A stretch of 64,000 nt of DNA from CAYGTO01 sp964352815 (GTDB lineage: Bacteria; Pseudomonadota; Alphaproteobacteria; Rickettsiales; UBA3002): positions 59,102 through 123,101 of the forward strand of contig CAYGTO010000007.1 in NCBI GenBank assembly GCA_964352815.1, written 5' to 3'. Shown here piece by piece: positions 1 to 8,392 of the stretch. Numbering within the stretch: the stretch's first letter is position 1; every line of letters begins with the position of its first letter. Below the pieces are notes generated by a model. The model did not search any database. It saw only the letters and a program-made list of their open reading frames with translations, and was not told the origin of the DNA. The position numbers and the translations under genes were made by a program.

Positions 1-119
1 TCTTCTGAAGAAATGTCTACGGCGGCGAATGCAGGCGTTCCCTTGCCGACATAAAGCTCGTAATAAGCGCCGACTGCTGCGATTACTGCGATGGTAAATG
101 CGATGAGTGATAGTTTCAT
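1..119 (-). CDS. N-terminus of an exported protein (partial, runs off left edge)
   Basis: The first 39 codons of a minus-strand gene are visible. They encode a start MKLSLIAF followed by a hydrophobic stretch rich in Ala, Ile and Val, then AYYELYVGKG, which looks like a signal peptide or signal anchor. A GGGAGAG Shine-Dalgarno sits just upstream of the ATG. The gene begins 8 bp after the stop of the M48 protease, so the two are probably co-transcribed. In alphaproteobacteria a DsbA-type thiol oxidoreductase often follows such a protease, but the visible part contains no CxxC and the identity is only a guess from synteny. Confidence 0.6.
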   Translation of the reverse strand, partial: MKLSLIAFTIAVIAAVGAYYELYVGKGTPAFAAVDISSE

Positions 120-127
120 AACTCTCC

Positions 128-1468
128 CTAACTGTCTTTTTCTTTTAATTGTACTGCATATTTCTTTAAATCCTGCGCACGAAAAAAGCCAGCACTGTTT
201 TTATCAAGCGTGGCAAGGGCACGTTCGGTCTCGCGCATAATTGCGCGGTGATCGCCTGAGAGTGCAGCTTCTTCCGCAAGGGCGAGATGAGAAAGGCCGA
301 GTTTACGTTGTTTACCGTAAGCGGTGGCGAGGTAACGCCAAGCCGTGCTATAGCTATTGTCGCGCTGGGTCGATGCTTCAAGAAGTTCTGTGGCGCGTTT
401 GATGTCGCCAGGTGCATCGCGATGAATCAACGATTTTGCGAGTTCGCTTTGCAGAAGCGGTGTGTTGGGAAGAAGCTCTAAGCTTTTCTCATAGGCGGTA
501 ATGGCTTCATCTATGTTCCCAGATTCATATAGAATTTGTCCATAAGTGTCGTAATAGAAGGGGTCTTGCGGATATTTTTCGATAAGTCCCTTCATCAAAC
601 GGCGTGCTTCACTAAAATTCGTTTTGCGGAACATAGCAATCGCACGCGCATATTGTGTAACGTCACTCGCATCATGTTTTGGATAGCGGCGTAATGTATC
701 TTCTGGTTCGTTCAAAAATGCATAGAGTTTCGCGCGCGCGCGGCCGTAGGCGACATACACAACCTGGCTTAATTTCGGCTGATCAGGGTTTTCTGAGATA
801 TAGTTCTCTACACGCGCAATTCGGCTCTCCGTGAGCGGGTGAGAGCGGACATATTCAGGGATGGCGATGCCAATGCGCTGTCGCTCTTGACGGCGAAGAA
901 TTTCGAACAAAGTGAGCATGCCTTCCGCGCTGATATCATTTTCTTTGAGATAGCGCAGTGCAGCCTGGTCGGCCGCTTGCTCATTGATACGGATGTGGGA
1001 AAGAAAATTGCGCTGAAAGATTTCATTGCCGCCTGTCCCGACGGCAGCGCCGACTTCTCCTGCACCGCCAATCGCGGCGGCAAGGCCGATAATGGTGCTA
1101 AAAATACTTCCGAGTACGACCGTATCGGTTTGCTGCGACATGCGCGCAAGGTGCGCGCCATCAATGTGCCCAATCTCGTGCGCGATCACGCCGAGAAACA
1201 TCTCAGGAGATTCAGACGCTTCGATCAAGCCGGAGTGAATAAAGATGTTGGGACCACCAGCCACAAAGGCGTTAATCGATGGTTGGTTGATCAAAAACAT
1301 GTTCACATTTTCAGGCTTTAGGCCAGCACTGCGAAAAAGAGGGGCGGACATGTGGCGCAGCACATATTCAATCTCGGCATCACGAATGGTGGCGTGCGCT
1401 ACGAGTGGCGTCAGCCCGATCACCAGAGCGCCGAGGCCGCCGATGATCCGTGTGATGATCTTTTTCAT
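128..1468 (-). CDS. M48-family periplasmic metalloprotease with TPR repeats (BepA/YfgC-like)
   Basis: About 446 residues. Starting at MKKIITRI places a hydrophobic signal peptide ending near AHA at the N-terminus; a longer frame upstream would add about 41 residues without signal character and would overlap the divergent anmK start. The zinc motif HEIGH (in VIAHEIGHIDGAH) is followed by a glycine- and alanine-rich hydrophobic stretch and a downstream EQAADQ that supplies the third ligand, as in M48 peptidases. The C-terminal half is TPR-like (YDTYGQILYESGNIDEAI and similar). Relatives act in the periplasm on outer-membrane protein assembly intermediates. Its start lies only 34 bp from that of anmK. 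Confidence 0.88.
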   Translation of the reverse strand: MKKIITRIIGGLGALVIGLTPLVAHATIRDAEIEYVLRHMSAPLFRSAGLKPENVNMFLINQPSINAFVAGGPNIFIHSGLIEASESPEMFLGVIAHEIGHIDGAHLARMSQQTDTVVLGSIFSTIIGLAAAIGGAGEVGAAVGTGGNEIFQRNFLSHIRINEQAADQAALRYLKENDISAEGMLTLFEILRRQERQRIGIAIPEYVRSHPLTESRIARVENYISENPDQPKLSQVVYVAYGRARAKLYAFLNEPEDTLRRYPKHDASDVTQYARAIAMFRKTNFSEARRLMKGLIEKYPQDPFYYDTYGQILYESGNIDEAITAYEKSLELLPNTPLLQSELAKSLIHRDAPGDIKRATELLEASTQRDNSYSTAWRYLATAYGKQRKLGLSHLALAEEAALSGDHRAIMRETERALATLDKNSAGFFRAQDLKKYAVQLKEKDS

Positions 1469-1502
1469 TCCACTAATGTAGGAAATTCGATACAACAACT
1501 CA

Positions 1503-2621
1503 ATGGAAGAAAAGAAAACATTTCCGGTTTTGGTGATTGGCCTCATGAGTGGCACCTCGCTTGATGGGATTGATGCGGCACTGATTCGCACAGATGGGGC
1601 ACATCAAGTTGAGCCGATTGATGCGCTGACTATAGACTATCCCAAAGAGCTTCGCACGCGCTTAAGAGAAGTGATTACAGAGCAGCAGTTTGATGTGAGT
1701 CATGTGATGTCACTGGAGAAAGAAGTGACTTTAGCGCATGCCGAAGCGGTGAAGGCGTTATTGAGTCAGGCGTCAGTGGATGCGAAGGATGTGGCGCTGC
1801 TCGGGTTTCATGGCCAAACGATCACGCATCAGCCTGAAAAACAGCTTACATGGCAAATTGGTGATGGCGCGTTGCTTGCCAAAGAGACCGGTATTGATGT
1901 GGTCTGTGATTTTCGCTCGCGTGATGTGGCCGAAGGCGGTGAGGGCGCGCCCTTAGTGCCCCTCTATCATGCAGCAATTGCGGCCAATCTCGAACGTCCC
2001 GTGGCGGTGGTTAATATTGGCGGGATCGCCAATGTGACCTGGGTGGGGAGTCAGCCGCACCCGGAGGTGGCTGATACAGTCGAAATGCTTGCCTTCGACA
2101 CAGGCCCGGGGAATGTGTTGCTCAATGAGTGGGTGTTGGCAAAAACGGGCGAAGCGTGTGATACGGATGGCGCCTATGCGCAAGCGGGTATGGTAAATGA
2201 GCCGGTATTAGAGGCTTATCTCTCACATGCCTATTTTGCGATGAAACCGCCGAAATCGCTCGACCGGCAGACGTTTGAGGTTGGTCTTGTGGAGTCATTG
2301 TCACTCGAAGATGGGGCTGCGACGCTCACAGCGTTAACGGTGCAGAGCATTATGAAAGCGCGCGAGCATTTCCCTGAACCGGTGAATCAGTGGCTGATAT
2401 GTGGGGGCGGGCGGCATAATGAGGCACTTATGGCGGCGCTCAAAGCGCAGAGTAATGTGCCTGTGAGAGTGATTGAAGCCATCGGATATGATGGGGATGC
2501 GCTTGAGGCGCAGGCATTCGCCTATTTAGCGGTGCGCAGCCAAAAGGCTCTCGCGCTTAGTTTGCCTCAGACGACAGGGGTTCCTCACGCGGTGTCTGGC
2601 GGCGCTTTCTATCCGGCCTAA
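1503..2621 (+). CDS. anmK: Anhydro-N-acetylmuramic acid kinase
   Basis: The 372-residue protein has the family length. It opens with GLMSGTSLDGIDAAL, the ATP-binding signature of AnmK, and carries FHGQTI, DFRSRDVAEGGEGAPL, NIGGIANVT and DTGPGN, all typical of this sugar kinase fold. The enzyme phosphorylates and opens 1,6-anhydro-MurNAc during cell-wall recycling, giving MurNAc-6-phosphate. The 3' end overlaps the convergent hydrolase gene by 65 bp; both C-termini look genuine, since AnmK proteins normally end in a VSGG-type motif as here. It is divergent from the M48 protease. Confidence 0.95.
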   Translation: MEEKKTFPVLVIGLMSGTSLDGIDAALIRTDGAHQVEPIDALTIDYPKELRTRLREVITEQQFDVSHVMSLEKEVTLAHAEAVKALLSQASVDAKDVALLGFHGQTITHQPEKQLTWQIGDGALLAKETGIDVVCDFRSRDVAEGGEGAPLVPLYHAAIAANLERPVAVVNIGGIANVTWVGSQPHPEVADTVEMLAFDTGPGNVLLNEWVLAKTGEACDTDGAYAQAGMVNEPVLEAYLSHAYFAMKPPKSLDRQTFEVGLVESLSLEDGAATLTALTVQSIMKAREHFPEPVNQWLICGGGRHNEALMAALKAQSNVPVRVIEAIGYDGDALEAQAFAYLAVRSQKALALSLPQTTGVPHAVSGGAFYPA

Positions 2622-3279
2622 CTTTCGGCGTTTCCAACAACTCTTTAAGACGCGCCTTCATGAACGCATCCATATGACCTACCAGTTCATCGGTGTAGTT
2701 GCGGTAATAATGGTCCGCCCCTTGAATCATGTGATATTCCGCTGTTGTACCACGTTGCGCGCCAAGCTTTTTAGCAAGATCCGCCACGGCAGGTTCTGCA
2801 ACGATGTCATCACGATCACCCTGATAAATAATCCCCTTTGCTGGGCAGGGCGAGAGAAAGCTGAAATCATACATATTAGCTGGCGGAGAAATAGCAACGA
2901 AGCTATTGATCTCTGGGCGACGCATTAGCAATTGAAGCGCTATCCATGCACCGAAAGAGAAACCGGAAATCCAATAAGAAGAAGCGTCCGGGTTTTGGCT
3001 TTGCACCCAATCGAGCGCTGTTGCTGCGTCTGATAGCTCGCCAATCCCATCATCGAACTTGCCTTGCGAACGGCCAACGCCGCGGAAGTTGAAACGAAGC
3101 ACAGAAAAGCCATTCTCTGCGAGTGCTTTGTAGGTACGATAAACGATTTTGTTATTCATCGTGCCGCCATAGAGCGGGTGAGGGTGTAGCACGACCGCTG
3201 CGGGAGCGCCTTTCATATCATTATGGTGGTAACGGCCTTCTAAGCGCCCTTCAGGGCCAGGAAAAATCATCTCGGGCAT
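2557..3279 (-). CDS. Alpha/beta hydrolase (COG2945-type)
   Basis: 240 residues of alpha/beta-hydrolase fold. The HPHPLYGGTM motif near residue 31 and FNFRGVGRSQG are characteristic of this small hydrolase group. The nucleophile elbow is GFSFG, the acid is probably in GDRDDIV and the catalytic His in GADHYY. There is no signal peptide, so it is cytoplasmic. The substrate is unknown. The C-terminal 20 or so residues are basic and polar (RPDRKRRQTPREEP) and are encoded by DNA that overlaps the end of anmK on the other strand, so this tail may be a dispensable extension. Confidence 0.85.
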   Translation of the reverse strand: MPEMIFPGPEGRLEGRYHHNDMKGAPAAVVLHPHPLYGGTMNNKIVYRTYKALAENGFSVLRFNFRGVGRSQGKFDDGIGELSDAATALDWVQSQNPDASSYWISGFSFGAWIALQLLMRRPEINSFVAISPPANMYDFSFLSPCPAKGIIYQGDRDDIVAEPAVADLAKKLGAQRGTTAEYHMIQGADHYYRNYTDELVGHMDAFMKARLKELLETPKVRPDRKRRQTPREEPLSSEAN

Positions 3280-3410
3280 GGGTGGTGGAACCTTTATAGT
3301 TGAATAATAAGCGGTTAAAGAAACCGATCGGCTATTGCAACCCCTTTTGCGCTGTTATACATATATGGATTCTAGAAAAAGGCAAGCATGCCCTGCGAAA
3401 CGGAGTGATG

Positions 3411-4127
3411 ATGCTAGCACATATGCGCGATACCATTGCGGTAATCAAAGAACGCGACCCGGCGGCGAAGAGCACGCTGGAGGTGGTGTTGTGCTATCCG
3501 GGATTTCACGCGGTGAATGGCCACCGTTTGGCGCATTGGCTGTGGCAGAAGGGTCTGAAGCTACTCGCGCGCTTTCTTTCGAACATGGTGCGATTGCTTA
3601 CGGGAATAGAGATTCATCCCGGCGCAACGATTGGTAAGGGCTTCTTTATCGACCATGGGATGGGCGTGGTGATTGGTGAGACGTCGGTGATTGGTGAGAA
3701 TGTCACGATCTATCACGGCGTGACGCTTGGCGGAACCACCGCGAAAGAAGGGGTGCGGCACCCACAACTTGGTGATAATATCATCGTCGGAGCAGGGGCG
3801 CAGATTTTAGGTCCTGTTACAGTGGGCGATGGTGCGAGAATTGGCTCGAATGCGGTGGTCGTTCGTGATGTGAAACCAGGCGCGACGATGGTAGGTGTGC
3901 CGGCGCACAAGGTGGGCGTGGCGCATGAACAGGAAGTGTTCGATGCATATGCAGCGTCTGCGGAGATGCGCGATGATGAAATGGCAAGCCGCATCGGCGT
4001 TTTGGAAGCACAGCTTACTGCAATGCAAGAGAAGTTGCGTGGTATGGACGTCGTAGAAGAAACGGTGATGACCGAAGCGGAACATGTCGCAACCAGCGCG
4101 GAGATGGCGAATGATCTTAAGCACTAA
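3411..4127 (+). CDS. cysE: Serine O-acetyltransferase
   Basis: The left-handed beta-helix hexapeptide repeats and the signature [12 protein letters not shown] and GVTLGGT identify CysE, which makes O-acetylserine from serine and acetyl-CoA for cysteine synthesis. It is the short form of about 238 residues. I chose the ATG at 3411 because GGAG lies 5 bp upstream; the open frame extends to 3300 but that part is not conserved-looking. The last ~60 residues form a charged helical tail. Its last codons and stop lie in a sequence that is nearly repeated at the start of iscR. Placing cysteine supply next to two cysteine desulfurases fits iron-sulfur assembly. Confidence 0.92.
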   Translation: MLAHMRDTIAVIKERDPAAKSTLEVVLCYPGFHAVNGHRLAHWLWQKGLKLLARFLSNMVRLLTGIEIHPGATIGKGFFIDHGMGVVIGETSVIGENVTIYHGVTLGGTTAKEGVRHPQLGDNIIVGAGAQILGPVTVGDGARIGSNAVVVRDVKPGATMVGVPAHKVGVAHEQEVFDAYAASAEMRDDEMASRIGVLEAQLTAMQEKLRGMDVVEETVMTEAEHVATSAEMANDLKH

Positions 4128-4128
4128 A
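4111..4128 (+). repeat. 18-bp direct repeat, left copy (mate at 4341-4358)
   Basis: The last codons and stop of cysE read ATGATCTTAAGCACTAAA. The first 18 bases of iscR at 4341-4358 read the same with one difference (ATGATACTAAGCACTAAA). The two copies flank the repeat-filled cysE-iscR spacer. This looks like a duplication made when the spacer was inserted into an ancestral cysE/iscR junction; see findings. Confidence 0.75.
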
Positions 4129-4137
4129 ACGATTCCG

Positions 4138-4200
4138 CAATACCGACGAACGTCGGTATCTGGTGAGGCAGACACAGACCCCGGCGTGCGCCGGGGTTGC
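4138..4200. repeat. Double-hairpin repeat, variant stems
   Basis: Two perfect hairpins lie here: ATACCGACG-AA-CGTCGGTAT at 4140-4159, then a GC-rich one (ACCCCGGC ... GCCGGGGT) near 4179-4198. They are joined by a short core. The layout matches the other double-hairpin repeats of this window but the stems differ and the outer GTCAT/ATGAC ends are not preserved. Confidence 0.6.
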
Positions 4201-4235
4201 GAAGAAATTGTAGCTCTCGGTGCTCACCCTATGGT

Positions 4236-4330
4236 GTCATTGCACGGCTTGTCCGGGCAATCCAATGGATGTCAGCACCCGTTGCAGATGGTTGCTTTTT
4301 TAGATTACCCGCATGAAGCGGGTAATGACA
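4236..4330. repeat. Double-hairpin repeat, family 1 (short element)
   Basis: The left half begins GTCATTGCACGG and ends GGGCAATCCA. The right half begins GATTACCCGC and ends GCGGGTAATGACA. The core is about 40 bp. It belongs to the same family as the copies at 11494, 20536 and 21651 and as the termini of the GIY-YIG element at 31147. It fills the space just upstream of the iscR Shine-Dalgarno and may influence iscR transcription. Confidence 0.85.
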
Positions 4331-4340
4331 AGGGGGGCAT

Positions 4341-4820
4341 ATGATACTAAGCACTAAAGGCCGTTATGCGGTGATGGCGATGGTCGAGCTAGCGCGGCGC
4401 GAAGGCGACCGGCCAGTGGCGCTGTCGGAGCTGGCAGAGAGTCAGGAAATTCCGCTCGCCTATTTGGAGCAAATCTTTGCCCGGCTTAAGAAAGCGGAGC
4501 TCGTCACCTCAACGCGCGGGCCGGGTGGTGGCTACCAGCTATCGCGCGAAGCAAGCGAGATTCCCATGGTCGAGATTATTGTTGCCTCTGATGAACAAAT
4601 TGAAATGACGCGTTGCGGCGGCGTTGAGACGGGCTGCATGAAGCATAATAGCAAATGCCTGACCCATGATTTATGGGCGGGGTTAAGCGAGCAAATTCAG
4701 CTTTATCTGCAAGCGGTGAGCTTGGCAGATGTTGCCAGCGGTAAGGTGAAAGATGTCAAAATCGCCGCACCACGCGTCGCGCCTGGGCATTTTTATGATT
4801 TTGTTGGGATAGTGCAATGA
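4341..4820 (+). CDS. iscR: Rrf2-family iron-sulfur cluster regulator
   Basis: 159 residues, starting MILSTKGRYAVMAMVELA, the usual winged-helix start of IscR, with a strong run of G upstream (AAGGGGGGCAT). The cluster ligands are present: C92, C99 and C106 followed by H109 (CLTH), matching the Cys3-His arrangement of E. coli IscR apart from slightly wider spacing. IscR carries a [2Fe-2S] cluster and represses its own operon when clusters are plentiful. It heads the isc gene series here. No operator could be assigned with confidence because the upstream region is occupied by repeats. Confidence 0.93.
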   Translation: MILSTKGRYAVMAMVELARREGDRPVALSELAESQEIPLAYLEQIFARLKKAELVTSTRGPGGGYQLSREASEIPMVEIIVASDEQIEMTRCGGVETGCMKHNSKCLTHDLWAGLSEQIQLYLQAVSLADVASGKVKDVKIAAPRVAPGHFYDFVGIVQ

Positions 4821-4833
4821 GGCACAATCCGTT

Positions 4834-4925
4834 TTGCGAGGAGCTGCGTAGCAGCGACGCGGCAATCCATTATCATGTTTTAATGGACTGCGTCGCTCGA
4901 CACTTCGTGTCCGCTCGCAGAATGA
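4834..4925. repeat. Double-hairpin repeat, family 4
   Basis: It begins TTGCGAGGAGC, passes through GACGCGGCAATCCA, and returns through TGGACTGCGTCGCTCG to CGCAGAATGA. It fills the iscR to nifS-like spacer, and its right end runs into the ATG of the next gene. A related copy is found in frame inside hscA at 9215-9302. Confidence 0.75.
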
Positions 4926-6053
4926 ATGATGTCTGATCCCGTCTATTTAGACTACAACGCCACGGCACCACTTCTGCCATCCGTTACGAAAGTGATGGGC
5001 GAGGCGCTGTCTGGCATGCCGAAAAACCCATCTTCCATTCATAGCTATGGCCGCAGCGCGAAGGCGCAGCTTGAAAAAGCGCGTGAAACCATTGCTCATG
5101 CAGTGAGTGCTTTTCCCAATGAGGTGATTTTCACTGCCTCGGGGACGGAAGCGAACATGCTGGCGCTGAAGGGTTTTCCCGACCGCCAGCTGGTGGCCTC
5201 GCCGACCGAACATAGTTCGATTCATAAGCCGGCCGGGCGTTTGGGCGCGGTGTTTCTGGATGTTGATCAGAGCGGCTTGATCGATCGGGGGAGTATGCGT
5301 GCAAAGCTGGAGGCGCTCGGAAAGCCGGCGCTGATTTCGGTGATGCTGGCGAATAATGAGACCGGCGTGATCCAGCCGATTAAGGAGTTGGGCGCGATCG
5401 CGAAGGAATATGGCGCGCTGATTCACTGTGATGCGAGTCAGGCAATCGGCAAGATTCCGGTGGATTGGAATTTGCTTGGCGTCGATATGCTGACGCTGTG
5501 CGCGCACAAGGCGGGCGGGCCGCTCGGCGTGGGGGCGCTGATTCTGCGCAATGATTTGCCGATCGCGGCGCAGCTGATTGGCGGCGGACAGGAGCTTGGC
5601 AGGCGGGCAGGGACGGAAAATGTCGCAGCGATTCTCGGTTTTCAGGAGATGATTATCCAAACCGTTGAGACCGGTTTTGCGCAAATGACAAGCTTGCGTG
5701 AATGGCTCGACGCCATGGAGGCGGAGATGATTGCAGCCGTTCCGGACGCGATGGTGGTTGGGCAAGAGGCGGCGCGCTTGCCGAACACGAGCTGCGTCAT
5801 CATGCCGGGCGTGAGTTCGGAGACACAGCTCATGAATCTTGATTTGGCGGGCTATGCGGTCAGCGCCGGCTCGGCTTGTTCATCAGGGCGCATTGCGACG
5901 TCGCATGTGCTCAAAGCCATGGGCTACAGCGATGATCAGGCGGCCAGCGCGCTGCGTATCTCCCTCGGCTGGGGCACGAAGGAAGCAGAAGTGAAGGCTT
6001 TCACGGAAGAATGGCTGAAGCTCTATGCGCGGCTGGGGAAGAAAGCGGCGTAA
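4926..6053 (+). CDS. Cysteine desulfurase, NifS/IscS family (second copy in the isc cluster)
   Basis: 375 residues of aminotransferase class V fold. The PLP lysine lies in LCAHKAGGP, the nitrogen-ligand His in PTEHSSIH, and the active-site cysteine loop is SAGSACSSG, which is the short, group I type. Its product is only moderately similar to the IscS encoded directly downstream, so this is a diverged paralogue, not a recent duplicate. Some alphaproteobacterial isc loci carry this arrangement. The start may be 4926 or 4929; both ATGs follow the end of a repeat, and no good Shine-Dalgarno is visible. Confidence 0.88.
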   Translation: MMSDPVYLDYNATAPLLPSVTKVMGEALSGMPKNPSSIHSYGRSAKAQLEKARETIAHAVSAFPNEVIFTASGTEANMLALKGFPDRQLVASPTEHSSIHKPAGRLGAVFLDVDQSGLIDRGSMRAKLEALGKPALISVMLANNETGVIQPIKELGAIAKEYGALIHCDASQAIGKIPVDWNLLGVDMLTLCAHKAGGPLGVGALILRNDLPIAAQLIGGGQELGRRAGTENVAAILGFQEMIIQTVETGFAQMTSLREWLDAMEAEMIAAVPDAMVVGQEAARLPNTSCVIMPGVSSETQLMNLDLAGYAVSAGSACSSGRIATSHVLKAMGYSDDQAASALRISLGWGTKEAEVKAFTEEWLKLYARLGKKAA

Positions 6054-6277
6054 TTCCCTTGATTTCTCAGCGATTTATTCTATTACCCATTTGTAATTGT
6101 ATTACTCCCACCTATTCTTGACTAAATTACTAGGTTATTCTATATTTCTATTTATAGACGCTGTCATTGCCTGAATTTCCTAGAAATTCTAAGGCAATCC
6201 AGTAAAAAACGAGATATAGAGCTGGATTACCCTAGAATCGCATACGCGATTCGGGTAATGGCAGGAAAAGGAAGCAT
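6054..6277. other. Intergenic region upstream of iscS
   Basis: 224 bp without a gene. The first ~105 bp are AT-rich (TTCTATTACCCATTTG, TTATTCTATATTTC) and could hold a promoter, though no clean -35/-10 pair stands out. The rest is a diverged double-hairpin repeat at 6162-6263. A Shine-Dalgarno AAAAGGAAG precedes the iscS ATG. Confidence 0.6.
6162..6263. repeat. Double-hairpin repeat, diverged family 1
   Basis: The left half runs TGTCATTGCC ... GGCAATCCA with an AATTT/AAATT inner stem. The right half runs TGGATTACCC ... CGGGTAATGGCA with an inner GAATCGC/GCGATTC stem. Outer and inner ends match family 1, but the stem tips differ and are fully complementary, so the hairpins are kept while their sequence has changed. 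Confidence 0.75.
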
Positions 6278-7537
6278 ATGACACAGTTAGCCGTAAATAA
6301 TCCACCCACCGCTCATCCTTCCGCGCCGAAACGGCCAATCTTTTTGGATTATCAATCGACCACCCCGTGCGACCCGCGCGTAGTAGAGGCGATGATTCCA
6401 TGGTTCACAGAGAAGTTCGGCAATCCGCATACGCGCAGCCACAGCTTTGGCTGGGAGTCGGAAGAGGCGACGGAAGTGGCGCGTGAGCATGTGGCGAGCG
6501 TGATCGGCGCAAATCCGAAGGAGATTATTTTCACTTCTGGTGCGACCGAGTCGAATAATATGGCGACCAAGGGCCTCGCGCATTTTTATAAGGATAAGCG
6601 CAATCACATTATCACGTTGCAAACCGAGCATAAATGCGTGCTCGATTCGTGCCGCCATTTGGAGCAGGAAGGCTTCAAGGTGACATATCTGCCGGTGCAG
6701 AAAAATGGCCTTATCGATCTAGAAGCGCTGAAAGCGGCCATGACGGAGAAGACATTGCTTGTCTCGGTGATGGCGGTGAATAATGAGATTGGCGTGATTC
6801 AGCCTATTAAAGAAATTGGCGCGATGTGCCGCGAAAATGGGACCTTTTTCCATACCGATGCCGCGCAGGCGTTCGGGAAAATTCCGCTGGATGTGGAAGA
6901 GATGAATATCGATTTGATGTCGATCTCTGCGCACAAAATTTATGGGCCGAAGGGCGTGGGTGCATTGTTTGTGCGCCGCCGTCCGCGCGTGCGCCTCGTG
7001 CCGTTGATGAGCGGTGGCGGCCAGGAGCGTGGTTTCCGCTCGGGCACGCTTCCCACACCAAATGTCGTTGGTTTCGGTGAAGCAGCACGCATTGCCAAGC
7101 TTGAAATGGATAAGGATTACGTGCATGTGAAAGCGCTGTCAGACAAGTTCATGACCGCGATTCATGATAATGTGAAAGACATCTTTTTGAATGGCGATCG
7201 TGAAATGCGCTACCCGGGCTGCATCAATCTGAGCTTTGCCTATATCGAAGGCGAGTCGATGATTATGTCGATCAAGGATTTGGCGGTGTCATCCGGGTCA
7301 GCTTGTACCTCGGCCTCGCTCGAGCCAAGCTATGTGCTTCGCGCGATTGGCGTGGGCGAAGATTTGGCGCACACCTCGATCCGCTTCGGTATTGGTCGTT
7401 TCACGACGGAAGAAGAAATTGACCGCGCAATTGAGATTGTCTCGGGAAGCATCGATAAGCTCCGCGAAATGAGCCCACTCTGGGAAATGGCGCAACAAGG
7501 CATTGATATTAGTAAAATTGAATGGACAGGACACTAA
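6278..7537 (+). CDS. iscS: Cysteine desulfurase IscS
   Basis: 419 residues. After a proline-rich N-terminal extension of about 18 residues it follows IscS closely: [32 protein letters not shown], the PLP lysine in [10 protein letters not shown], and the mobile cysteine loop [17 protein letters not shown] typical of IscS. The C-terminus ISKIEWTGH is the scaffold-docking tail of IscS proteins. It transfers sulfur from cysteine to IscU, whose gene starts 10 bp downstream. Confidence 0.97.
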   Translation: MTQLAVNNPPTAHPSAPKRPIFLDYQSTTPCDPRVVEAMIPWFTEKFGNPHTRSHSFGWESEEATEVAREHVASVIGANPKEIIFTSGATESNNMATKGLAHFYKDKRNHIITLQTEHKCVLDSCRHLEQEGFKVTYLPVQKNGLIDLEALKAAMTEKTLLVSVMAVNNEIGVIQPIKEIGAMCRENGTFFHTDAAQAFGKIPLDVEEMNIDLMSISAHKIYGPKGVGALFVRRRPRVRLVPLMSGGGQERGFRSGTLPTPNVVGFGEAARIAKLEMDKDYVHVKALSDKFMTAIHDNVKDIFLNGDREMRYPGCINLSFAYIEGESMIMSIKDLAVSSGSACTSASLEPSYVLRAIGVGEDLAHTSIRFGIGRFTTEEEIDRAIEIVSGSIDKLREMSPLWEMAQQGIDISKIEWTGH

Positions 7538-7547
7538 GGAGAACAAC

Positions 7548-7949
7548 ATGGCATATTCAGAAAAAGTAATCGACCACTACGAAAACCCGCGCAATGTGGG
7601 GTCATTTGAAGACAGCGAAGACGGTGTAGGTACCGGTCTTGTGGGCGCACCAGCCTGCGGCGATGTGATGAAGTTGCAGATTAAAGTCAGCAAAGAAGGC
7701 GTCATTCAGGATGCGAAGTTCAAAACCTTTGGTTGCGGCTCGGCAATTGCATCCAGCTCGCTGATCACGGAAATGGTCAAGGGCAAGTCGATTGATTCAG
7801 CGGCGGAAATTAAGAACACGGACATTGCGCAAGAGCTGGCACTGCCACCGGTGAAAATCCACTGCTCAGTGCTGGCGGAAGATGCGATTAAAGCAGCTGT
7901 TGCGGATTACAAAGCGAAAACCACTGACGAGGCCTCCTCGGCTGCCTAA
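7548..7949 (+). CDS. iscU: Iron-sulfur cluster scaffold IscU
   Basis: 133 residues beginning MAYSEKVIDHYENPRN, with AGGAGAA upstream. The assembly residues fall at the canonical numbers: C37, D39, C63 and C106. The LPPVK motif at 99-103, recognised by the chaperone HscA, is intact. IscU receives sulfur from IscS and hands the cluster on with HscB/HscA, whose genes are nearby. The C-terminal tail EASSAA is slightly longer than usual. Confidence 0.98.
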   Translation: MAYSEKVIDHYENPRNVGSFEDSEDGVGTGLVGAPACGDVMKLQIKVSKEGVIQDAKFKTFGCGSAIASSSLITEMVKGKSIDSAAEIKNTDIAQELALPPVKIHCSVLAEDAIKAAVADYKAKTTDEASSAA

Positions 7950-7951
7950 AT

Positions 7952-8034
7952 CGTCACCCCGGCGAAGGCCGTGGTCTATGATGGTTCAGTGAAAACAAAT
8001 AGAAAACATGGATTCCGGCCTACACCGGAATGAC
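7952..8034. repeat. Double-hairpin repeat, family 3
   Basis: It begins CGTCACCCCGGCGAAGGCC, has a core of about 50 bp, and ends GATTCCGGCCTACACCGGAATGAC. It fills the iscU-iscA spacer. The ATG within its terminal GGAATGAC is the first available start codon of iscA. Confidence 0.8.
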
Positions 8035-8389
8035 GGCATTAAGGATGTTCACACCAGGAAAAGCCCCCATCACCATCTCCGACGCGGCGGCAGCGCAGGT
8101 CCAGAACCTGATCGCGCAACGCGGTAAAGAAACCGAAGGCGTCAAGGTTGGCATCCGCACGCGCGGTTGTTCCGGCCTGTCTTACACCATCGAATATGCC
8201 GATGAAGTTGGCCCCTATGATGAGGTGATTGAGGAGAAGGGCGTCAAAGTGCTGATAGACCCGAAAGCCATCATGTTCCTGATCGGCACCGAGATGGATT
8301 ACAAGGAAGAGAAGCTGCAAAGCGGGTTCACCTTTACTAATCCGAATGAAAAGGGCCGCTGCGGCTGCGGCGAGAGCTTCCACGTTTAA
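8030..8389 (+). CDS. iscA: A-type iron-sulfur carrier IscA
   Basis: 119 residues of HesB/IscA fold with the three conserved cysteines: C47 in RGCSGLSY, and C111 and C113 in CGCGESF. A-type proteins carry iron or clusters to apo-targets. The start is uncertain: the ATG at 8030 lies inside the end of the preceding repeat, and another at 8045 follows AAGG with no spacing. Neither has a proper Shine-Dalgarno. The fold begins only at about residue 14, so either start leaves it intact. Confidence 0.93.
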   Translation: MTALRMFTPGKAPITISDAAAAQVQNLIAQRGKETEGVKVGIRTRGCSGLSYTIEYADEVGPYDEVIEEKGVKVLIDPKAIMFLIGTEMDYKEEKLQSGFTFTNPNEKGRCGCGESFHV

Positions 8390-8392
8390 TCG

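Noticed and set aside
3300..3410. N-terminal extension of CysE
   Set aside because: It has no ribosome site and no similarity to the family; GGAG precedes the ATG at 3411.
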